This document shows, in pieces, positions 24,430 through 32,194 of a DNA stretch of 64,000 nucleotides. The stretch is taken from the NCBI RefSeq assembly GCF_012927245.1, contig NZ_JABBGE010000010.1, positions 124,001-188,000 of the forward strand. Reading direction: 5' to 3'. This DNA comes from Streptomyces sp. R302. Its GTDB lineage: Bacteria > Actinomycetota > Actinomycetes > Streptomycetales > Streptomycetaceae. Numbering within the stretch: the first letter of the stretch is position 1; every line of letters starts with the position of its first letter. The translations under genes were made by a program, and so were the position numbers. The notes beneath the pieces were generated by a model. That model ran no database searches, had not been told where the DNA came from, and worked only from the letters and a program-made list of their open reading frames with translations.

Positions 24430-24900
24430 TCAGGCCTCCGGGGCCATGTCGTACGTGATCCACATCGTGCGCGTGGCCACCTGGTCGTACTTGGAGCGGG
24501 CGCGGTGGTTGTCGTCGGCCGTGATCCAGCGGACGACGCTCCAGCCGCGCTCCGCGCCGATTCCGCGCAGCGCGGCGAGCAGGGCGTCGGCGGCGCCGGT
24601 GCCGCGGCTCGCCGGGTCCACGAACAGGTCGTCGAGCCAGCCGCCCACCGACGCGGACAGCGGCCGGGCGAAGGCCCGGAAGTGCGCGAGTCCCACAAGG
24701 CGTCCGTCGGAGCCCTCCGCCACCAGCCCCTCCACCTCGTGGCCGGGGTCGTGGAGCCACGACCAGACGAGCGCCGCGGCCTCCTCGCTCTGCTCGACCC
24801 GGTAGAACGCGGCGTAGCCCCGGTACAGGGCGCGCCACTGGTCGAAGTCGTCCTTCCGGACCGGACGGACCCGGACGGCGGCGTCGTCGGCGACCGACAT
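24430..24900 (-). CDS. GNAT family N-acetyltransferase
   Basis: This is a 156-residue cytoplasmic acyltransferase. The acetyl-CoA loop is the degenerate VDPASRGTGAADALLAAL (about 95-112), preceded by GWLDDLFV. The C-terminal WITADDNHRARSKYDQVA is typical of this subfamily. The ATG at 24900 has GAGGAGA about 10 nt upstream. It converges with the beta-lactamase gene, 9 nt apart. The acceptor substrate is unknown. Confidence 0.9.
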   Translation of the reverse strand: MSVADDAAVRVRPVRKDDFDQWRALYRGYAAFYRVEQSEEAAALVWSWLHDPGHEVEGLVAEGSDGRLVGLAHFRAFARPLSASVGGWLDDLFVDPASRGTGAADALLAALRGIGAERGWSVVRWITADDNHRARSKYDQVATRTMWITYDMAPEA

Positions 24901-24917
24901 GAACGTTCACTCTCCTC

Positions 24918-24951
24918 GTGCTGCGTGCTGCGTGCTGCGTGCTGCGTGCTG
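24918..24951. repeat. Tandem heptamer GTGCTGC, about 4.9 copies
   Basis: Perfect 7-bp repeats begin at 24918, 24925, 24932, 24939 and 24946, in the upstream region of the GNAT gene. This is a simple minisatellite with likely slippage variability. Confidence 0.9.
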
Positions 24952-25020
24952 TCGTGCGGGGAACAGTGGATCATGCCGCCGGGCGGAGTGGCACGGGAGC
25001 CGGTGGGGCACGCTCCCGGC

Positions 25021-25068
25021 AGCATCCGGCAGCATCCGGCAGCATCCGGCAGCATCCGGCAGCATCCG
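25021..25068. repeat. Tandem decamer AGCATCCGGC, about 4.8 copies
   Basis: Perfect 10-bp repeats begin at 25021, 25031, 25041, 25051 and 25061, ending 24 nt before the TTG start of the TTC38-like gene. The 10-bp period places each copy on the same DNA face, so a protein-binding role is possible, but slippage is the simpler explanation. Confidence 0.9.
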
Positions 25069-25091
25069 AGGAACCGAGGTGAGGATCCGCG

Positions 25092-26552
25092 TTGGCGACC
25101 GACCGCTACGGCAACACCCTGTACGCCTGCACCCCCGAGGGGGCCGCCCATCTGGACCGGGCCGTGGAGGCCCTGCTCTTCTTCCGGCCCGAGGTGGCCC
25201 CGGCCGTCGAGGACGCCCTCGCGGCGAGCCCCGGCTCGCCCGACGCCCAGGCCTTCGCCGCCTATCTGGGGGTGCTCGGCACCGAGCACACCGGCGCCGC
25301 GGAGGCCCGGACCCGCTTCGAGCGCTTCCTCGCCGACTGCGACACCTCCGCGCTGCCCGCGCGCGAGCGGCTGCACCTGGCCGCCGCCGGCGCCTGTCTC
25401 GCCGGGAACCTGCACGGGGCGGGCGACCTCCTGGAGGAGCTGTCCCTCGCGTACCCGAGAGACGTCCTCGCGCTCTTCGCCGGGCACCAGCTGGACTTCC
25501 TCACCGGGGACGCCGTCCGGCTGCGGGACCGGATCGGCGGCGCCCTGTCGGCGTGGGGGAGGGCCGACGAGCACCGGGGGCCGCTGCTCGGCATGTACGC
25601 CTTCGGTCTGGAGGAGTCGGGCCACTACCGGCGCGCGGAGGAGACGGGCCTCGCGGCGGTGGAGCGGCATCCGAGGGACGTGTGGGCGGTGCACGCGGTG
25701 ACCCATGTGTACGAGATGCAGGGCAGGGTCGCCGAGGGCGTCGCCTTCCTCGACGGCCGCGCGGACGACTGGGCGCGCGGCAACTACCTGACGGTGCACA
25801 ACTGGTGGCACTACGCGCTGTACGCCCTGGAGGCGGGCGCGGAGGAGACCGCGCTGCGCGTCTACGACGCGGCCGTCCACCACGAGGAGTCGGCCGGGCT
25901 CGCCATGGAACTCCTGGACGCCGCCGCGCTGTTGTGGCGTCTGCGGCTCGCGGGCCGGGAGGAGCCGGAGCGCTGGGCGCGGCTCGCCGACGCCTGGGCC
26001 GCGCGGGCCGATCCGCCGTTCTACGCCTTCAACGACGCCCACGCCGTGATGGCGTACGTGGGGGCCGGCCGGATCGCGGAGGCGGAGGCGCTGGTGGCCG
26101 ACCGCCGCCGGTGGCTGGCCGAGGGAGAGGGCGAGGGGGACCGGCGTACCCTCTCCAACCACGCCATGACGGCCGAGGTCGGACTCCCGGTCTGCGAGGC
26201 GCTGGTGGCGCAGGGGCGCGGTGACCACGCCGCCGTGGTGGAGCTGCTGTGGCCGCTGCGGCGCAGGATCCAGGTCTTCGGCGGCAGCCACGCCCAGCGG
26301 GACGCCGTCCAGCGGACGCTCCTCGAATCGGCGCTCGCCGCCGGGGAGCACGACCGGGCCCGGCTGCTGCTGAGCGAGCGGGACGGGCTGCGCCCGGACA
26401 GCCCGTACAACTGGCTGGGGCGGGCCCGGCTGGCCGACGCGATCGGTGACGCGGCGCTCGCGGCGGTGGCGCGCGGGCGGGCGGAGGGTGCGGCGAAGGG
26501 GCTGAGGCCGACGGCGCCCGGGCTCGGATCCGTACCGAACTCACCGCGCTGA
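25092..26552 (+). CDS. Tetratricopeptide-like protein related to TTC38
   Basis: This 486-residue all-helical protein has TPR-like repeats throughout. Typical of the TTC38 family are HQLDFLTGDAVRLRDRI, YEMQGRVAEGVAFLDGR and the invariant-looking NYLTVHNWWHYALYALEAG. No signal peptide or catalytic motif is visible, and the family has no settled function. The TTG at 25092 is the first start in frame and follows a GAGGTGAGGAT purine run. A 17-bp-stem terminator follows at 26580-26627. Confidence 0.85.
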   Translation: MATDRYGNTLYACTPEGAAHLDRAVEALLFFRPEVAPAVEDALAASPGSPDAQAFAAYLGVLGTEHTGAAEARTRFERFLADCDTSALPARERLHLAAAGACLAGNLHGAGDLLEELSLAYPRDVLALFAGHQLDFLTGDAVRLRDRIGGALSAWGRADEHRGPLLGMYAFGLEESGHYRRAEETGLAAVERHPRDVWAVHAVTHVYEMQGRVAEGVAFLDGRADDWARGNYLTVHNWWHYALYALEAGAEETALRVYDAAVHHEESAGLAMELLDAAALLWRLRLAGREEPERWARLADAWAARADPPFYAFNDAHAVMAYVGAGRIAEAEALVADRRRWLAEGEGEGDRRTLSNHAMTAEVGLPVCEALVAQGRGDHAAVVELLWPLRRRIQVFGGSHAQRDAVQRTLLESALAAGEHDRARLLLSERDGLRPDSPYNWLGRARLADAIGDAALAAVARGRAEGAAKGLRPTAPGLGSVPNSPR

Positions 26553-26579
26553 CCTGCGGGTTCGGCTCCGGATCAGGCG

Positions 26580-26627
26580 GCCGGGCGTCCGCCTCCCCCC
26601 GTTCCCTCACGGAGGCGGACGCCCGGC
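26580..26627 (+). terminator. 17-bp perfect-stem terminator
   Basis: The arms at 26580-26596 (GCCGGGCGTCCGCCTCC) and 26611-26627 are perfect reverse complements around a 14-nt loop. It begins 28 nt after the TTC38-like stop and isolates the collagenase promoter from upstream transcription. Confidence 0.85.
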
Positions 26628-26652
26628 TCTCACAACTGACCCGCGCACAGGG

Positions 26653-26684
26653 CTTGTCAGTGCAATTTCACATTACTATGTTAC
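26653..26684 (+). promoter_or_regulatory. Collagenase promoter and operator shared with the peptide importer
   Basis: The -35 TTGTCA (26654-26659), 17-bp spacer and -10 TATGTT (26677-26682) lie about 100 nt before the collagenase start. The spacer holds GTGCAATTTCAC (26660-26671), a nearly palindromic GT-N8-AC box typical of GntR-family operators. All 32 bp are identical to 17688-17719 in reverse orientation, while the flanks differ completely. Confidence 0.85.
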
Positions 26685-26784
26685 AGCTCGTGCGGCGGAC
26701 GGCCTTCTCTCCGTCAACTCGCGTTCAGGTGCCGCTGATCGGCCGCGCAACCCCCCTCATCCCCACCCTCGATCAGGAGACCTC

Positions 26785-29175
26785 GTGTCCCAGCACAGAG
26801 TCGTGCGCTCCTCCCTCCTCGCCACCGCGATCGCCGTGACCCTCGTGGCCTCCGCCGGACAGGCCGCGACCCAGGCCGCCGAGGCGCCCGCCCCGCGCGC
26901 CGCCGCCGCGACGTCCGGCGTGCCCGGCGCCTTCGCGCCCACCGCCGCCGCCGAGCCGAACCCCTTCGACGAGGTGGAACGATTCGCCAAGGCCCGTACG
27001 GCCACGCCCGCCCCGGCCCCCGCCCCCGGCGGCACCGGCGACACCAGGGCCCGCGTCCCCGGCCAGGCGAAGAAGGACGCCAAGGCCACCGCCAAGCAGG
27101 GCAAGGCCCAGTCTGCGCCCGCCGCCACCCTCGCCGCCGGCGTGCCCTGCACCCTCGACGGCATCACCGGCCTCTCCCCGGCGGCCTTCGCCGACTTCCT
27201 CGCCGACCCCGCCGTCACCGCCGACGGCTGTCTGACCGGCCTCATCTGGACCTGGGACGCCCGCCTCGCCCCGGTCATGTCCGACGCCCACGTCCAGGCC
27301 GTCGCGAACCGGATATCCGGCCTGGCCGCCGCCCACGACGGCCGCAACTCCTCCCACCTGGAGGAGATGTTCACCTATCTCCACGCCGTCGCGTACCACG
27401 ACTTCTCGCGCGACGAGATCGACATCACCGACGCCCCGACCGTCGACGCCGTCCGCCGCGCCATCGCCGCCTTCGGCTCCGCCGCCCGGACCTTCGACGT
27501 CACCGCGTCCAACGCCCGCACCCTCCGCGAGGCCCTCTACATCGGCAGCGCCCCCGGCCTGCGCCAGCACCAGCTCGGACTCATCACCAAGGTGCTCGCC
27601 ACCATGGACCCGGCGCACCCCGCCACGAACCAGGACCCGACCTGGGCGGGCGCCGCGCTGTCGGCGCTCTCCGTCAACTACCTGGGCATCTACTCCGGCA
27701 ACCACGACACGGCCTTCCACGCCGCCGTCGCCGCCGACCCGGCCTACCGCGCCGTCTTCAAGGCCTTCGCCGGCTACACCCACCTCAAGGGCACCGCCAA
27801 CGCGTGGGTCGCCCGCGACGCGATCAGCGAGTACGGCCGCTTCGGCGAGGTCGCCGGCCTGCGGAACGGGATCGTCGCCGACCTCGGCGCGATGATCGGC
27901 CCCGTCGAGTCCGCCTGGGGCCCCGGCAGCCAGCCCTGGGCCAAGATCGTGTCCTGGCTGAACTTCTACGACGCCTGCGCCCCGTACGGCGTCTGCAAGG
28001 CCGACATCGAGGCCCGGATCTTCCCCTACACGTACACCTACGACACCGGGACCGGCGCCGCCCTCAAGGTCCGCACCGGCCTCGACCGGGCCACCGTCGA
28101 CCAGTTGTACTACGCGAGCAAGCAGGTCAAGGCGCAGTTCCACCGGGTGGTCGGCAGCGACCAGCCGCTGGCCGGCGACCCCAACACCACCCTGAACATC
28201 GTGTTGTACGGCTCCCGGGCGGACTACGAGAACTACCACCCGATCCTGACCGGGTACGACACGAACAACGGCGGCATCTACATCGAGAACGGCGCCACCT
28301 TCTACACGTACCAGCGCCGCGTCCCGCAGGACTCCTCCCTCACCCTGGAGGAGCTGTTCCGCCACGAGTACACCCACTACCTCAACGGGCGCTTCGCCGT
28401 CCCCGGCTTCTTCGGCCAGGGCCCCTGGTACCAGGGCGACCGGACCACCTTCATGGACGAGGGCACCGCCGAGTTCTTCGACGGCGCGACCCGCGACGAC
28501 GGCATCGCCGTCCGCAAGTCCCTGGTCCGCAGCATCATCAACGACACCGCGGGCGGCGGCCCCCGCATGAACCTCCGGCAGATCCTGCACGCCACCTACG
28601 ACGGCGACGGCTTCCGCTTCTACAGCTACGCGGGCACCTTCTTCGAGTTCCTGTGGACCGAGCGCCCCTCGCTGATCCGCGAGATGTACACCCGCCTGCG
28701 CGCCGACGACGTCGCCGGCTACGACGCCTGGCGCGAGCGGCTCAGCTCCGACGCCGGACTCCAGCAGGCGTACGACCGCTTCCTCGACGCGCAGATCGCC
28801 AAGGTCGACGAGCTGTTCGTGCCCGACACCTCCTACACGCCCAACGGGCAGCTCACGTACTCGACCGTCTCCGGGGTGAAGACCGCCTTCGCCAACGCCA
28901 CGTACAACACGCCGGACTGCGTCGAGAAGGGCGAGCCCGGCAAGCGCCGCTTCGAGTGCACCGGCCGGATCACCGCGAACCTCGCGAACCCGGGCAGCGA
29001 CGACCAGAACTTCAAGGACATGTCCGAGACGGTCGACTACTTCATCCTCGACCGCTCGGGCGCGGCGCTGAACAACCTGGCCGACATGAACTGCAGCTTC
29101 GGGCCGATCGAGATCTGGTCCAACAGGGTCGCCGGCACGTCGAGCTTCCGCTGCGAGGGCCCGCTCCGCAGCTGA
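26785..29175 (+). CDS. Secreted M9 family collagenase
   Basis: This 796-residue secreted zinc metalloprotease cleaves collagen or gelatin. A signal peptide covers about residues 1-32 (SSLLATAIAVTLVASAGQAA). An Ala/Pro/Lys-rich linker follows, then an M9 N-terminal region (about 110-300) and the peptidase domain. The zinc motif is H527-E528-Y-T-H531, with E559 (DEGTAEFF) as probable third ligand. The GTG at 26785 follows AGGAGA. No PKD or collagen-binding domain follows the catalytic part, so it is a compact form. It sits directly before hydroxyproline catabolic genes and shares its promoter with a peptide importer, which gives a coherent collagen-utilisation role. Confidence 0.93.
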   Translation: MSQHRVVRSSLLATAIAVTLVASAGQAATQAAEAPAPRAAAATSGVPGAFAPTAAAEPNPFDEVERFAKARTATPAPAPAPGGTGDTRARVPGQAKKDAKATAKQGKAQSAPAATLAAGVPCTLDGITGLSPAAFADFLADPAVTADGCLTGLIWTWDARLAPVMSDAHVQAVANRISGLAAAHDGRNSSHLEEMFTYLHAVAYHDFSRDEIDITDAPTVDAVRRAIAAFGSAARTFDVTASNARTLREALYIGSAPGLRQHQLGLITKVLATMDPAHPATNQDPTWAGAALSALSVNYLGIYSGNHDTAFHAAVAADPAYRAVFKAFAGYTHLKGTANAWVARDAISEYGRFGEVAGLRNGIVADLGAMIGPVESAWGPGSQPWAKIVSWLNFYDACAPYGVCKADIEARIFPYTYTYDTGTGAALKVRTGLDRATVDQLYYASKQVKAQFHRVVGSDQPLAGDPNTTLNIVLYGSRADYENYHPILTGYDTNNGGIYIENGATFYTYQRRVPQDSSLTLEELFRHEYTHYLNGRFAVPGFFGQGPWYQGDRTTFMDEGTAEFFDGATRDDGIAVRKSLVRSIINDTAGGGPRMNLRQILHATYDGDGFRFYSYAGTFFEFLWTERPSLIREMYTRLRADDVAGYDAWRERLSSDAGLQQAYDRFLDAQIAKVDELFVPDTSYTPNGQLTYSTVSGVKTAFANATYNTPDCVEKGEPGKRRFECTGRITANLANPGSDDQNFKDMSETVDYFILDRSGAALNNLADMNCSFGPIEIWSNRVAGTSSFRCEGPLRS

Positions 29176-29191
29176 CCCCACGTCCGTCCCG

Positions 29192-29214
29192 CCCAGGGGC
29201 CGCCGGCCCCTGGG
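29192..29214 (+). terminator. Collagenase terminator
   Basis: CCCAGGGGCC (29192-29201) and GGCCCCTGGG (29205-29214) form a perfect 10-bp stem with a 3-nt loop, 16 nt after the collagenase stop. It separates the collagenase from the dehydrogenase operon, which then needs its own promoter. Confidence 0.85.
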
Positions 29215-29229
29215 CAACGCCTGAAGAAT

Positions 29230-29241
29230 GTGACATATTAC
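29230..29241. promoter_or_regulatory. GT-N8-AC operator before the D-hydroxyproline dehydrogenase operon
   Basis: GTGACATATTAC lies 4 nt before the GTG start at 29246. It matches the boxes at 32160, 36103 and, more loosely, 17701 and 26660. CATATT or TATTAC inside it could act as -10, which would make the transcript leaderless; no Shine-Dalgarno sequence precedes the start. Confidence 0.65.
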
Positions 29242-29245
29242 TGCC

Positions 29246-30421
29246 GTGCCCAACAGACACTCCCCGGACGTCGTGATCATCGGCGCCGGCGTCGTCGGAG
29301 CCGCCTGCGCGTACTACGCGGCGCGCTCCGGACTCACCGTCGCCGTGGTCGACCGCGGTCCCGTCGCGGGCGGCACCACCGGCGCCGGGGAAGGCAATCT
29401 GCTCGTCTCCGACAAGGAGGCGGGCCCCGAGCTCGACCTCGCGCTGCTGTCCACGAGACTCTGGCGCGAACTCTCCGCGACACTCCCGCCGGAGACCGAG
29501 TACGAGCCCAAGGGCGGGCTCGTCGTGGCGCCCGACGAGTCCGCCCTCCGGGCCCTCCGCGCCTTCGCGGAGGGCCAGCGGAAGGCCGGCGTCACCGCCA
29601 CCGAACTCCCCGCCGACCGGCTCGCCGAGCTCGAACCCCACCTCGCCCCCGGCCTCGCCGGAGGCTTCCACTACCCCCAGGACGCCCAGGTGCAGCCCGC
29701 CCAGGCCGCCGCCCGGCTGCTCGCCGCCTCCGGCGCCGCGCTCCACCTCGGCGAGGAGGTCACCGCGATCCTCCGCGGCCCGGCCGGCGCCGTCCGGGGC
29801 GTGCGCACCCCGCGCCGCGAACTCCTCGCCCCCGCCGTGGTCAACGCCGCCGGCACCTGGGGCGGCGAGGCCGCCCGGCTCGCCGGCGTCCACCTCCCCG
29901 TCCTGCCCCGCCGCGGCTTCGTCCTCGTCACCGAACCCCTCCCGAGGATCGTCCGCCACAAGGTCTACGCCGCCGACTACATCGCCGACGTGGCCAGCGG
30001 CTCGGCCGCCCTCCAGTCCTCCGCCGTCGTCGAGGGCACCCCCGGCGGCCCCGTCCTCATCGGCGCCACCCGCGAACGCGTCGGCTTCGACCGCTCGCTC
30101 TCCACCGAGGCCCTGCGCCGGCTCGCCGCCCAGGCCGCCGCGCTCTTCCCGGTCCTCGCCGGCGTCCAGGTGCTCCGCGCCTACCACGGCTTCCGCCCCT
30201 ACCTCCCCGACCACCTCCCGGCGATCGGCCCCGACCCGCGCGTCCCCGGCCTCCACCACGCCTGCGGCCACGAAGGGGCCGGCATCGGCCTCGCCCCCGC
30301 CACCGGCGCCCTCGTCGCCGCCGCCCTCACCGGCGCCGAACCCCCGCTCGACCCGGCGCCGTTCCGCCCCGAGCGCGACTTCGGCCCCGCCGACGCCCCG
30401 ACCCAGGAGCAGCAGAGTTGA
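29246..30421 (+). CDS. DAO-type FAD oxidoreductase, probable D-hydroxyproline dehydrogenase beta subunit
   Basis: This 391-residue flavoprotein has the N-terminal Rossmann motif VVIIGAGVVGAACAYYAARSG and the C-terminal D-amino-acid-oxidase signature HHACGHEGAGIGLAPATGALVA. In hydroxyproline degraders a DAO-type subunit, a small [2Fe-2S] subunit and a NAD/FAD-type subunit form the heteromeric cis-4-hydroxy-D-proline dehydrogenase, and exactly these three genes overlap here. It would oxidise the D-isomer made by the epimerase to pyrroline-4-hydroxy-2-carboxylate. The start is GTG without a ribosome site, probably leaderless. Its stop overlaps the next gene (TTGA). Confidence 0.85.
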   Translation: MPNRHSPDVVIIGAGVVGAACAYYAARSGLTVAVVDRGPVAGGTTGAGEGNLLVSDKEAGPELDLALLSTRLWRELSATLPPETEYEPKGGLVVAPDESALRALRAFAEGQRKAGVTATELPADRLAELEPHLAPGLAGGFHYPQDAQVQPAQAAARLLAASGAALHLGEEVTAILRGPAGAVRGVRTPRRELLAPAVVNAAGTWGGEAARLAGVHLPVLPRRGFVLVTEPLPRIVRHKVYAADYIADVASGSAALQSSAVVEGTPGGPVLIGATRERVGFDRSLSTEALRRLAAQAAALFPVLAGVQVLRAYHGFRPYLPDHLPAIGPDPRVPGLHHACGHEGAGIGLAPATGALVAAALTGAEPPLDPAPFRPERDFGPADAPTQEQQS

Positions 30422-30735
30422 GCCGCCGCACCCCGCGCGCCCTCGTCGGTGGCGCGCCGCAGGAGACCTTCACCTTCCGCTTCGACGGCCGGGACATCCC
30501 GGCCGCCGCCGGGCAGACCGTCGCCGCCGCCCTGTGGGGCGCGGGCGTCCTCGCCTGGCGCACCACCCGGCACGGCGGCGAACCCCGGGGCGCCTTCTGC
30601 GGGATCGGTCAGTGCTTCGACTGCCTCGTCACCGTCGACGGCACCCCCAACCGCCGCGCCTGCCTCGTCCCCGCCCGCCCCGGCGGCCTCGTCACCAGCC
30701 AGGAGGGAACCGGCCATGACGACCTCGCCGTCTGA
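30418..30735 (+). CDS. (2Fe-2S)-binding small subunit of D-hydroxyproline dehydrogenase
   Basis: This 105-residue ferredoxin-like subunit has cluster ligands C61, C66, C69 and C82 in the pattern C-x4-C-x2-C-x12-C (CGIGQCFDC...ACLVPAR). The fold matches the HcnA-like gamma subunit of heteromeric amino-acid dehydrogenases. It passes electrons between the two flavin subunits. The TTG at 30418 overlaps the stop of the upstream gene as TTGA; the purine run CAGGAGCAG lies upstream. It overlaps the next gene by 20 nt. Confidence 0.87.
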   Translation: MSRRTPRALVGGAPQETFTFRFDGRDIPAAAGQTVAAALWGAGVLAWRTTRHGGEPRGAFCGIGQCFDCLVTVDGTPNRRACLVPARPGGLVTSQEGTGHDDLAV

Positions 30736-32113
30736 CTCCGGGACCGCGCCCGTGGACCTCGCGATCGTCGGCGCGGGACCCGCCGGTCTCGCCGCCGCCG
30801 TCACCGCCGCCGCCCTCGGCCGCACCGTCACCCTGCTCGACGCGGGCGCCCGCCCCGGCGGCCAGTACTACCGCCACCCCGACCCGGCCCTCGGCGCCAC
30901 CCGCCCCCAGGCCCTGCACCACGACTGGGCCGCCTTCGCCGGCCGCGAGGCCGAGCTCCGCGCGCACGAACGAGCGGGCCGCGTACGATATCTGGCGAAC
31001 CATCAGGTGTGGAGCGTCACCGGCTCCGGAACCGACTGGAGAGTCCACTCCCGCACCGACGACGAGGCCGGGGAGCCCGTCCGGGCCCGCGCGGTGCTGC
31101 TCGCCACCGGGGCGTACGAGCGCCAGCTGCCGTTCCCCGGCTGGACCCTGCCCGGCGTCGTCGGCGCCGGGGGCGCCCAGGCCATGCTCAAGAGCGGGCT
31201 CGTGCTCCCCGGCCGCCGCGTGGTCGTCGCGGGCAGCGGGCCGCTGCTGCTCGCCGTCGCCGCCTCCCTCGCCGCCGCCGGCGCCCGTGTCCCCGCCGTC
31301 GTCGAGGCCGCCGGATACGGCCCGTACGCCCGCCACACCGGCACCCTGCTGCGCAACCCGGCCAAGCTCGCCGAAGGCGCCCTCTACGGCGCTGCGTTGC
31401 TCCGCCACCAGGTCCGCCCGCTGCTCCGGCACGCCGTCGTCGAAGCGCACGGCACCGACCGCGTCGAGGCGGTGACCGTCGCCCGGCTCGACCGCGACTG
31501 GCGCCCCGTGCCCGGCACCGGCCGCCGGATCCCCTGCGACGCGCTCGCCGTCGGCCACGGCCTGGTCCCCGAACTCTCCCTCGCCACCGCCCTCGGCTGC
31601 ACCACCCGCACCGCCGCCGACGGCACCGCCGCCCTCGTCCTCACCCCCGGCCTGCGCACCTCGGTGCCCGGCGTCTGGGCGGCGGGCGAGACCGGCGGCG
31701 TCGGGGGAGCCCAACTCGCGCTCACCGAAGGCGAGATCGCTGCCCACTCGATCGCCGGACAGGCCGTCCCGACGCCGCTCGCCCGGCGCCGGGAGCGACT
31801 GCGGGCCTTCGCCGACGCCATGGGCGCCGCCCACCGGCCCGGTGCCGGCTGGACCGGCTGGCTCCGCGAGGAGACCGCCGTCTGCCGCTGCGAGGAGGTG
31901 CCGGCCGGGCGGGTCCGCGAGGCGGTGGAGGAGCTGGGCGCCACCGACGCCCGCACGGTCAAGCTGCTGACCCGCGCGGGGATGGGCTGGTGCCAGGGCC
32001 GCATGTGCGGTCCGGCGGTGGCCGCGCTCGCCGGCGGCGAACCCGCCGCCGACCGGCGCCCGCTGGCCTGCCCCGTACGGCTCGGGGAGCTCGCCGAGCT
32101 CCCCGCCGACTAG
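30716..32113 (+). CDS. NAD(P)/FAD-type alpha subunit of D-hydroxyproline dehydrogenase with C-terminal [2Fe-2S]
   Basis: This 465-residue flavoprotein has the N-terminal GAGPAGLAAAVTAAALGR FAD site, a second Rossmann motif VVVAGSGPLLLAVAASLAAAG and a late GVWAAGETGGVGGAQLAL FAD contact. The C-terminal BFD-like region has C-x-C (CRCEEVP) and C-x4-C (WCQGRMC), so it can bind another [2Fe-2S] cluster. This is the HcnB-like alpha subunit. The ATG at 30716 has GGAGGGAA upstream and lies inside the end of the gamma gene, so the three subunits are translationally coupled. Confidence 0.86.
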   Translation: MTTSPSDSGTAPVDLAIVGAGPAGLAAAVTAAALGRTVTLLDAGARPGGQYYRHPDPALGATRPQALHHDWAAFAGREAELRAHERAGRVRYLANHQVWSVTGSGTDWRVHSRTDDEAGEPVRARAVLLATGAYERQLPFPGWTLPGVVGAGGAQAMLKSGLVLPGRRVVVAGSGPLLLAVAASLAAAGARVPAVVEAAGYGPYARHTGTLLRNPAKLAEGALYGAALLRHQVRPLLRHAVVEAHGTDRVEAVTVARLDRDWRPVPGTGRRIPCDALAVGHGLVPELSLATALGCTTRTAADGTAALVLTPGLRTSVPGVWAAGETGGVGGAQLALTEGEIAAHSIAGQAVPTPLARRRERLRAFADAMGAAHRPGAGWTGWLREETAVCRCEEVPAGRVREAVEELGATDARTVKLLTRAGMGWCQGRMCGPAVAALAGGEPAADRRPLACPVRLGELAELPAD

Positions 32114-32136
32114 CCCCTTCCGTGGTGGTCACACTC

Positions 32137-32172
32137 TTGTGGCCGCCGCACACCCCCTAGTAAAATGTCACA
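32137..32172 (+). promoter_or_regulatory. Promoter and GT-N8-AC operator of the deaminase operon
   Basis: TTGTGG (32137-32142), an 18-bp spacer and TAAAAT (32161-32166) form the promoter. The box GTAAAATGTCAC (32160-32171), whose complement GTGACATTTTAC matches the boxes at 29230 and 36103, covers the -10. A regulator bound there would block initiation. A ribosome site AAAGGAG follows at 32178-32184. Confidence 0.72.
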
Positions 32173-32194
32173 CACTACAAAGGAGTACGTCACC

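Noticed and set aside
24918..25068. Tandem repeats as a CRISPR array
   Set aside because: The units are 7 and 10 bp with no unique spacers and no cas genes in the window.
26654..26839. A small peptide beginning MSVQFHITML that is also encoded upstream of the binding-protein gene
   Set aside because: Both short frames come only from the shared 32-bp promoter block. They diverge right after it, lack ribosome sites and lie on promoter DNA.
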